DNA of 64,000 nt, taken from the NCBI GenBank assembly GCA_948099385.1, contig CANUEZ040000024.1:27749001-27813000 (forward strand). The letters are read 5' to 3'. Each line of letters opens with the position of its first letter. Within the stretch, counting starts at the first letter, position 1. Source of the DNA: Fasciola hepatica (taxonomy: Eukaryota; Platyhelminthes; Trematoda; Plagiorchiida; Fasciolidae). This document shows positions 57,501 through 64,000 of the stretch, piece after piece. Below the pieces are notes generated by a model that worked only from the letters and a program-made list of their open reading frames with translations, searched no databases and was not told the DNA's origin. The position numbers and the translations under genes were made by a program.

Positions 57501-57535
57501 AATATCATTATTATTATTACTATTATCATTATTAT
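57501..57535 (+). repeat. ATT-rich 3' tail of LINE A
   Basis: AATATCATTATTATTATTAC, then TATTATCATTATTATC, directly abutting the LINE B duplicate. It corresponds to the tail at 20217-20197 on the minus strand. Confidence 0.75.
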
Positions 57536-58762
57536 CCTGTCTGACGAATCTCCTGCTGTTCCTCGATGAGGTAATCAAGTACCTGGACGAAGGACAGTCG
57601 ATTGCTGTCTGTTACTTCGACTTCGGTATGGCGTTCGGTTCTGTAAGCCACAGATTTCAGGACTTCAGACTGCAGTCTATGGGGATTGTTGGAAAGGCAA
57701 GACAATGGATAAATAGGTTTTTAGCAGGGTGAACTTTTAATGTTACGTTGTGTGGCCATGTTTCAAAACCGGAGGGTATAACTAGTGGGGTGCCACAGGG
57801 ACCGGTGCTCAGCCCTCTGCTCTTCCTCATCTTCATCAACGACCTAGCACATGCGCTTACAAACCCCACCCTTATGTTTGCCGATGACGTCAACATAGCT
57901 GGAGTAGATATAGAACTGGAAGTGTTAGCAGCACAAAACTGGTCACGCAAACGGGACCTTCCACCAAACCTCACCAAGTGTCAATGCTTGACCAAAATAC
58001 AGGGGCTAGTGAGAATGGTGTGGGTTCTTTGCAAGTGGTTTCTCAGGCCAAAGACTTGGGCATTACAGTGGACAACAGCTCCAAGCCATCGAAGCAGTAC
58101 ACCGCAGCAGCCATTAGGGCTAGAAGAGAACTCTTTTGAGTTGGATCCATTATGTCGTACAGAGAGAGCCGGAGATTTTCATTCTGATATACCAAGCCAT
58201 ATTAGGGCCGCACATGGAGTACTGCTTGCAAGCTTGGGCACTGTAATAACAGGAGGATATAGGTTGTCTGGAGAAAGTGCAAGAGCTAGTCACTTAAATG
58301 CCGACTGGGCAAGCGGGGTATAACTACACAGAGCCCCGTGCTCTGAATCTGTTCTCGATGAAAAGGCGGCGAGTCCGCAGGGGAATTGATAGCAACCCTC
58401 AAGGTAATGAAGAGACTGTCGGGCAAAAATCGAGAAGACTTTCCTCTCCGACCCCAGAGAACGGCACTAGGGGGCATAGCCTTAGATTACAAAAAAAGCA
58501 CTCGAGGCCCCAAACTAGGGCAAATTACTTCTCTAACAGAGTGGTACTCTGTTGGAATAAGCTCCCGGAGTAGGTCATAAATACCGCAGCAGTGAAAGCT
58601 TTTAAGAACGCAATAGACCAGTGTTGGGTGGCAGTACACCCCGAATTATGTTAGGCAGTTTTCAGGGTCAGGTGCAACTTACTAATTTTTCCCACCTTTC
58701 TCTGCCAGGGCTGATGCTGCACAAAATTTCTGCCTTTCAGAAAAGGAAACTCACGCGGTGTT
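57534..58762 (+). pseudogene. LINE family B duplicate without the BEL/Pao insertion
   Basis: 1229 bases colinear with 40799-41070 joined to 47751-48707 (272 + 957 = 1229). By eye there are about seven differences, two of them in the 5-bp insertion target (ACCGG here, CTCGG there). The RT frames are the same: EVIKYLDEGQSIAVCYFDF, the TGA after NRFLAG, PQGPVLSPLLFLIFINDLA, MFADDVNIAG (Asp pair 57883-57888), and the shared frameshift after it. It starts inside the RT next to the ATT tail and ends at GCGGTGTT. It cannot encode a working RT. Confidence 0.95.
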
Positions 58763-58867
58763 GGGAGCTACGGAAGCGTTCCGACAAGACAAATATCTGG
58801 ACTCAGGATTGGTTCTAGCCACACCAAATTTTGTGCAAACTGAACTGTCCGGATCGGGTGTCCAGGC

Positions 58868-59236
58868 TGTAACATACATGTGTGGAAATCCTTCCTAGTA
58901 GTTGTCACGTACTTGTATTGTTCAGACTACGTTCTTAATCTCATTGGTCCTCGAACAATCACTACACTCCAAAGTTTGCTCATATTTTGCTCACGTGAAG
59001 TGGCATTATTTTGATTCGAACTTGGACTGCCGCGACGGTGTTACCTGACACTGACCGTTGTTGAACCCTGGTCCTCGTTGCTAGATGTTGTGGCCATACA
59101 GTTGGGGTTTCCACATATTTATGTGCGCATTACTTGTTAATCCAGTACCGTAGAAACTACGAATCAATCTTGTTCTGGTTTCGGGATTCGTTTTTGAATT
59201 GGCTACGCGTTACTCACAGTCGGAATAACCGTTACA
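58868..59236 (+). repeat. Probable solo LTR of a related BEL/Pao family
   Basis: 369 bases starting TGTAACAT and ending CCGTTACA, flanked by CAGGC on the left (58863-58867) and CCGGC on the right (59237-59241), a 5-bp duplication with one mismatch. Its last 100 bases (CAGTACCGTAGAAACTACGA, TTTCGGGATTCG, TTGGCTACGCGTTACTCA) are clearly related to the 378-bp LTR and especially to the relic at 19860-20145. No internal region is attached. Confidence 0.75.
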
Positions 59237-59330
59237 CCGGCGACTGCGCCACACCGGCAAGTCTTTCGGTGTGATACTTGCAATTGTATTTTCCGTGACT
59301 GTGTCATCCTGTGGACTATAACTTGACTAC

Positions 59331-60420
59331 AATGCCTCCAAAAATGGTCAAATATGTCGCATCCAGTTGTTTGTTTGTTCAAAAGTTGTTCGCTCACGCC
59401 GCAGATCTCTTCCATTTGGTGGTTGTGATGGTTGGATTCACCCTGAGTGTTCCAAAGTAAGTGGTGGTCCTTATGAAGCCATGGACAAATGCCGTGTGAA
59501 GCTGCTCAAGATTCTGTGCATCAAATGCACCGAGCTATCGACACCTGTGTGACCGGCAAAGCATCCAGGCGGAAATGGCTCTTCCTTTCACAGATACGGC
59601 AGCTTCATCATTTTTGTCATCATCATCATCAGCACTATCAATCAGTTCATCACCATCAATAGAAGCAGGATCAGCGGCATCTTCGTCGTCTTTTTCTTCC
59701 CCAATATCATCGCTGTTACTGTCATCATCGCCGTTAGAAGGGAAAAATTCCGCCCAGGTATCTATTTCTGACTGTGCTACGTATGCAAAGGTGGCATCAG
59801 CACCTGTCACTGAGCCAACCCGGAACAGAACGCCGCCAACACCAGAAGCTATCTAAGCCTGTCCGCTTCATTGCGGACCCAATTGGCACTGATTTGGCCA
59901 CTCAAGCACCGGACGGTGTCATAGGTCCAATACCCAGTCAACGGAGCACCGTCGTGGATGGAAGTAGACCGGCCTGGGTAACATCAGCGGATCGTCCACG
60001 AAGGGCACCACCGTCGAATGAACAGTGTTTCCTAATAGTGAACTTGCCTGAGACAAAGGAGACCACGGCACAGGCGCGTCTGGACCACGATATCGCGAGT
60101 CTCCGGGGTATATTTACGAAACTTTGTCCCCGGGGAGGAGGAGACTGTGGAGAAGTTGCGGGTGAAATCAGCCTTCGGAATTGGCAGAGCCAGTGACGTT
60201 TAATGCCCCCGTCTACTGAACGTAGTGCTGGGCTCTGAGGAAGCCGCGACTCTTATGTTTAGATGATCCTATCGACTAAAAGGCGAGAAAATGCAGTTGC
60301 ACTGAGATCTAGACCCTGCGGATCGTGATAAATATAGAAATGCGTTGGTTGAACGGCGTGAACCAATGGAACAAAGAGAAACGGACTTGATTATTCGAGA
60401 TTTTCGAGTGCAGAAACGGT
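59331..60420 (+). pseudogene. LINE ORF1 relic with PHD finger and RNA-binding domain
   Basis: FVCSKVVRSRRR, GGCDGWIHPECSKV and ILCIKC (59367-59530) form a degenerate PHD (C4HC3) finger. A low-complexity Ser tract encoded by TCATCATCATC follows. Next come a proline/arginine region and the conserved end: QCFLIVNLPETKETTAQARL, EKLRVKSAFGIGRASDV, LLNVVLGSEEAATLMF, EKMQLHRDLDPADRDKY-like residues, and ETDLIIRDFRV. Blocks lie in different frames. This type of ORF1 binds RNA and, through the PHD finger, may bind histones. Confidence 0.7.
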
Positions 60421-61576
60421 GCCTCCACTTCCGGTGGAGGCGGATGACGCTAGTGTCCCTGTCAGTCTCCCAAGCAGGGACGCCGTGAACAAACGGAGGT
60501 GGTACTTTTGTAGGGCATTCGACAAAGTTCCCCACAAAGGTATGTTGCTGAAACTCCAGGCCATCGGCATCTTAGGGCCCAAGCTTCACTGGATTGAGGA
60601 GTTTTTGGTCGAGAGAACCTTTTCCGTGAGTGTTACACAGTCCTAATCCGCGTGGTATCCAGTTAGCAGTGGTGAGCCGCAAGACTCCGTGCTAGGACCA
60701 CTGTTGTTTCTAGTGTTTGTGAACGACCTATCACAGACCATTCGATCCCAATGCCTTATCTAAGCCGATGACATAAAGATCTGGCGCACCCTCGATCGGC
60801 AGAGGATAGCGAGGTGCTACCAGAGGATCTGCGGGCTGTCGTCAATTGGTCGGCCACCTGGATTCTACCGATAAACGTGGACTAATGTGCCAGCATGAGG
60901 ATTGGTGGCCGAAACGATACTTCCGGCTTCCGCCTTTGGAGTATCGTACTCCGTAACAAGCAGGAGGAAAAGGACCTCGGAGTCGTTGTCACTGATAGTC
61001 TGAAGACAAGAGCACACACTGAGAGCGTGCACCTCAGCTTGGAAGATACTTGGTGCCATCCGCCGTTCATTCGAGCCTCTACCTCTGGACACTTTCCGGC
61101 TGCTGGATGCCTCGAATGTATGCCCTCGCTTGGAATGTGGCGTTTCGGTTGTCTACCCGTGCACGGCGGCAGGAGTAGCCAAACCGGAACCAGTGCAGCG
61201 TGCTGCCACACTCATTGTGGCCGGACTGCGTGGGTTCAGCAATGCGAAACGCCTAGAAGTCACCGAGTTTTTTTCCATTGCCTATCGACGTCTTCGAGGC
61301 GACCTCATCTATGCCGTGGGAATAATCCGTGATGAGTTTGGCAGGGAATTACACTCGGGATTCCCGCACAGGAATAATGATCTTACCAGAGGACACACCA
61401 TGAAGCTTTGTATGGTGCTTTCCACCGGCTTACCGGCCGTCTTTCGATTTTCAAGGAGAGTGACCAATCTCTGGAAAGCTCTACAGAACGAAGTGGCGGA
61501 GGAAGATAAGGAGACAATATTTAAAAGGGAATTGGACCAGACTCTTAAGGATTATTTGCACAGCACCGAAATCTAG
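60421..61576 (+). pseudogene. LINE RT palm and C-terminus relic
   Basis: FCRAFDKVPHKGMLLKLQAI starts within the palm. SVLGPLLFLVFVNDLS and ADDIKIW follow, with the Asp pair at 60767-60772, but the residue expected to be Phe/Tyr-Ala is preceded by a TAA stop at 60761-60763. The frame 61130-61576 gives AATLIVAGLRGFSNAKRLEV, YRRLRGDLIYAVGIIRDEFG, FSRRVTNLWKALQNEV and FKRELDQTLKDYL, a complete LINE C-terminus ending in a natural stop. Confidence 0.85.
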
Positions 61577-61754
61577 CCGAGTCAATAGAGAACGATGTGA
61601 TGGGGCTCATACGGGATGACCTCCCACTGACCTTTACCTGAGGACTGATGAGTGACTGAAGACTGAACTGAACTGACCTGTCCTGTGAGTGCCGCGCGGT
61701 TTGAATTCATGATGCTCTTGTCTGGTAGCGTCCAATCAGTCAAAAAAAATTTGA

Positions 61755-61780
61755 GCAACCACCGGTTCTAAGGTGGTTGC
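61755..61780. other. Hairpin (9-bp stem)
   Basis: GCAACCACC and GGTGGTTGC are perfect inverse complements separated by 8 bases. It lies just past the LINE end and is preceded by A8. Role unknown. Confidence 0.6.
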
Positions 61781-62700
61781 CATGTACACCATGGGCGGTC
61801 GATTTAATAAAACTAGTAAGGTGGAATTGAACTACTAGGTGTTTTGGTAAATGAAGGTTGGTTTAGGTCTGTGGTTCTCCCCTTTTTCAATGGCCGTTCC
61901 ACTTTTTAATGCTGAGGAAAAAGGGTTTACAAATTTCTGTATTTCTTTGGCTTGTAGTTTAAGAAACTGGGGAAAGCATGTAAAAAATAGTCTTTTCGCT
62001 CATGAAGAAAGGTAATGCTTGATAGATTATATACACATAAATAGTTATAGACAGCTCTAACTTATGCCTTCAGAATGAGTAAGATATTCTACTCATTGTC
62101 CTTATGTAAAGAAGTTCGTCGAGAAAAATCCATGACATGCCAATAACTCTAATCTCACTCAGTTGCTTAAAACACCGATACATTATCGGCGATCTTTTCG
62201 ACTTTAACCACTAAATTACCACCAAATGAGTCTCATCAATTAGCTGCTCAATGTAAACATCCTTTGTCAGCAAGTCACACACTGGACCCATTAATCATCC
62301 TCGTCCTAGACCCTCGACGATTTCTCTTCCGCATACGCCACGGCTGACCACCCAGCGCACCGCATAGCACGCGGCAACCGACTGACGGAACTGCGGTTCA
62401 CAAACGTCTATATATGACCGATGAGCCAACCAAAACTCACTAAAACAAATTAAATAGCAGGACTAAACGAAAACAGATGAAAGAAGTAAAACCGGTCAGC
62501 ATTTTACAATGAAAGAGAGTTATCATTTCCTGTGGAAACGGAATTATACTGTGACATTCATCTTCTCCCCATTCATGTCACAACAGCTGAGTGATGCTTT
62601 ATACCAGCACCCCTTTAGTGATTGGACGGTACCCTCTTGTCTTTAAATTGAGTTTTTGAATAGTTTTGTGAATTAACCTAGTTTAATTCACAATACTGAG
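61781..62700. other. No recognised gene (about 0.9 kb)
   Basis: AT-rich spacer without open frames of note; probably it runs into the 5' UTR of the next LINE. Confidence 0.6.
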
Positions 62701-62924
62701 CGTATCATAATTGCGTTTAAAGTGCGCTTTACCCGGAGAATATTTTTGTTCTCCATGTAGTATTGCCGAGCAGTGTTCGGTGTTTCTTGAAGCGATCTTT
62801 TCTCGCTTCTAGCCTTTCTTTTTTGTGTGTTAGCGGGCTTTACTTGCTAGGGTCATAGTGCGTGTTTTGTGTTTGGGTAAAGAGCGCTTGAGTTGCTTTC
62901 GCCCTCGTTTTTGTGGTTTTCGAT

Positions 62925-64000
62925 ATGACACGTGTTTCTGACCTGTGTCTCGTACCCAAGTGCGGAAAACGTGTGGGAAATGGTATAGAGTGCAAGGTAT
63001 GCAAGAGATGGGCTCACCAAAGGTGTTCAGGAATAGCAAAAGACATCTGTGTCCTTTATAAACAGAACCCATGGGCTGAATGGGTCTGTGCCCCTTGAAA
63101 GTAGGCGGCCAGTCTGGCCTTTAAACTGCAGGCCCAGGGGCAGGACCAACGCCCACCAAGTAGCACCTCAGTAATAAGCCCCATACCACCCCAAGCAGGT
63201 TGCAGTAAGTCGTTCCCGGAGGTAGTATCCACACCCGAGAGGAATGTCATCAGAGCGGATGGACCAGTTCCGAGAGCTTGCCAGGCGGTCGCTGCCTCAA
63301 CTCCTTTGAAGCAGACCGACGGGGGCCAGTGGACTGAGCAGAAGCCGAGAAGGGAAAGGCAGGTCAAAAAGAAGGGTGACTGTAATATTGCGAAGGATGG
63401 ATTAGCTAGGGTGGATGAACCTGCTTTTCTGGTATTGGAAAACAAGGTGAAGGATCTGCATAGGTAGGTTTTGTCGATGGGCAGGGTCTCAAGCCACAGG
63501 CTTCTGATCCTAAACCAGGAAGAACCCTTTATAAGGGAATCGAAGGCCAGGAGGGACATAGGAGGAGGGTCTGCGACATACTGCGAATCGCAGGTGTTCC
63601 GTACCCTCCTACTCTAAGAAGGGTGCACAGAGTGGGGACATGGAAGTCACCACTGGGGAACAAAGGCGAACTTCGTGCGAGACCAATACTGGTGGAGTTC
63701 GCTGATGAGGCTACCCGGGATAGACTACTGGCGAGGGCAGCGATAGTGGCTCAGATTACCAAGGGCAGATACCAGATTGTGCCGGACGAGCATAGGGTAA
63801 GGCCTGGTGGTCTAGCCCCGGGAGGTAACCTAGCTCGACCAGCCAGGGCGCTGGTGAGAAAACTAAAAGTTCAGCGGAATGCCGTACTCGGCTCTCAGGC
63901 CCCGACCCCGGCAATAGTAAAGAAGCCACGTGCGGGGTCGCAAATATATGTGATTGAAGATGCGCTGGAAGACGAGAATTGGCAGTACTGTCCGAAGATA
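62925..64000 (+). pseudogene. PHD-finger LINE ORF1, truncated by window end
   Basis: From the ATG at 62925: CLVPKCGKRVGNGIECKVCK, RWAHQRCSGIAKD and WAEWVCAP form a PHD-type finger. TGA at 63096-63098 sits where the last Cys of the W-x-C-x-x-C end is expected. The same frame then runs on to about 63560 with a TAG at 63102-63104 and one more near 63465, including LVLENKVKDLHR (coiled-coil-like). A frameshift leads to RVCDILRIAGVPYPPTLRRV, HRVGTWKSPLGN, PILVEFADEATRDRLLARA and GRYQIVPDEHRV, an RRM-like ORF1 core that continues past the window. No ORF2 is visible. Confidence 0.8.

Larger units (their letters stand above)
49211..57535 (+). mobile_element. LINE (family A), plus-strand copy
   Basis: Open ORF1 (49211-50371), then a broken ORF2 with a proline-rich leader, APE endonuclease and RT to about 53950, a 3.5-kb pyrimidine-rich 3' region, and an ATT-rich tail (57501-57535). 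It matches the minus-strand element at 20197-30300 in ORF1, ORF2 and 3' terminus. It is less decayed: ORF1 has no stop. Whether the long 3' stretch belongs wholly to the element or contains other insertions is unresolved. Confidence 0.7.
59330..61680 (+). mobile_element. Internally deleted PHD-finger LINE
   Basis: ORF1 pieces (PHD finger, RNA-binding C-terminal domain) are followed directly by the RT palm and C-terminus. The endonuclease and the RT fingers are absent. The 3' end has short repeated words (GACTGAAGACTGAACTGAAC) near 61645-61675. All coding parts carry stops or frameshifts. Confidence 0.75.

Noticed and set aside
59535..59810. Minus-strand acidic frame rich in Asp/Glu
   Set aside because: It comes from reading the TCA/ATC low-complexity tract of the LINE ORF1 in reverse.
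1..64000. tRNA, rRNA, or spliced-leader RNA genes
   Set aside because: No cloverleaf-type A/B box pairs or conserved rRNA words were seen by eye; a covariance-model search would be needed to exclude small RNAs.

Overview
The window looks like repeat-dense intergenic DNA from an invertebrate animal, most likely a flatworm (trematode or cestode). No bacterial gene organisation is present: there are no operons, ribosome-binding sites, rRNA, tRNA or CRISPR. Almost every readable protein is a retrotransposon protein. The mix is BEL/Pao LTR elements, a CsRn1/Kabuki-type Ty3 element, a Penelope-like element with a GIY-YIG endonuclease, and CR1/jockey-like LINEs with PHD-finger or RNA-binding ORF1 proteins. 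This mix fits Platyhelminthes, but the species assignment is inference. I found no convincing host gene.

Layout. 1-4610: old BEL/Pao copy, plus strand. 4611-9480: nothing recognised. 9588-12052: decayed Penelope-like element, minus strand, with a readable GIY-YIG domain. 12476-13950: LINE reverse-transcriptase (RT) relic, plus. 14012-19200: nothing recognised. 19220-20150: LINE endonuclease relic followed by a BEL-type LTR relic. 20197-30300: minus-strand LINE (ORF1, endonuclease, RT, long 3' region, ATT-rich tail), with a deleted CsRn1-like Ty3 element (about 26237-28445) inserted in its endonuclease. 31262-35430: minus-strand BEL/Pao relic with internal deletions. 37003-38750: LINE RT relic. 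38985-39550: possible MITE-like unit. 39600-48707: LINE relic split by a young, complete BEL/Pao element at 41071-47745 (378-bp LTRs with two mismatches, 5-bp target duplication). 48703-48910: BEL LTR relic. 49211-57535: second copy of the 20-30 kb LINE family, plus strand, with an open ORF1. 57534-58762: near-identical duplicate of the split LINE segment but without the BEL insertion (an empty site). 58868-59236: probable solo LTR. 59330-61680: internally deleted PHD-LINE. 62925-64000: start of another PHD-LINE ORF1, cut by the window edge.

How the parts relate. The window records layered insertions. The most informative piece is 39.6-58.8 kb: a LINE relic that was already broken was duplicated, and one copy then received the BEL/Pao element. 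Divergence between the duplicates (7 of 1229 positions) is close to divergence between the two LTRs (2 of 378), so both events look recent and close in time. The young element carries one reading-frame break, between RNase H and integrase, where the first frame's stop overlaps an ATG (ATGA).
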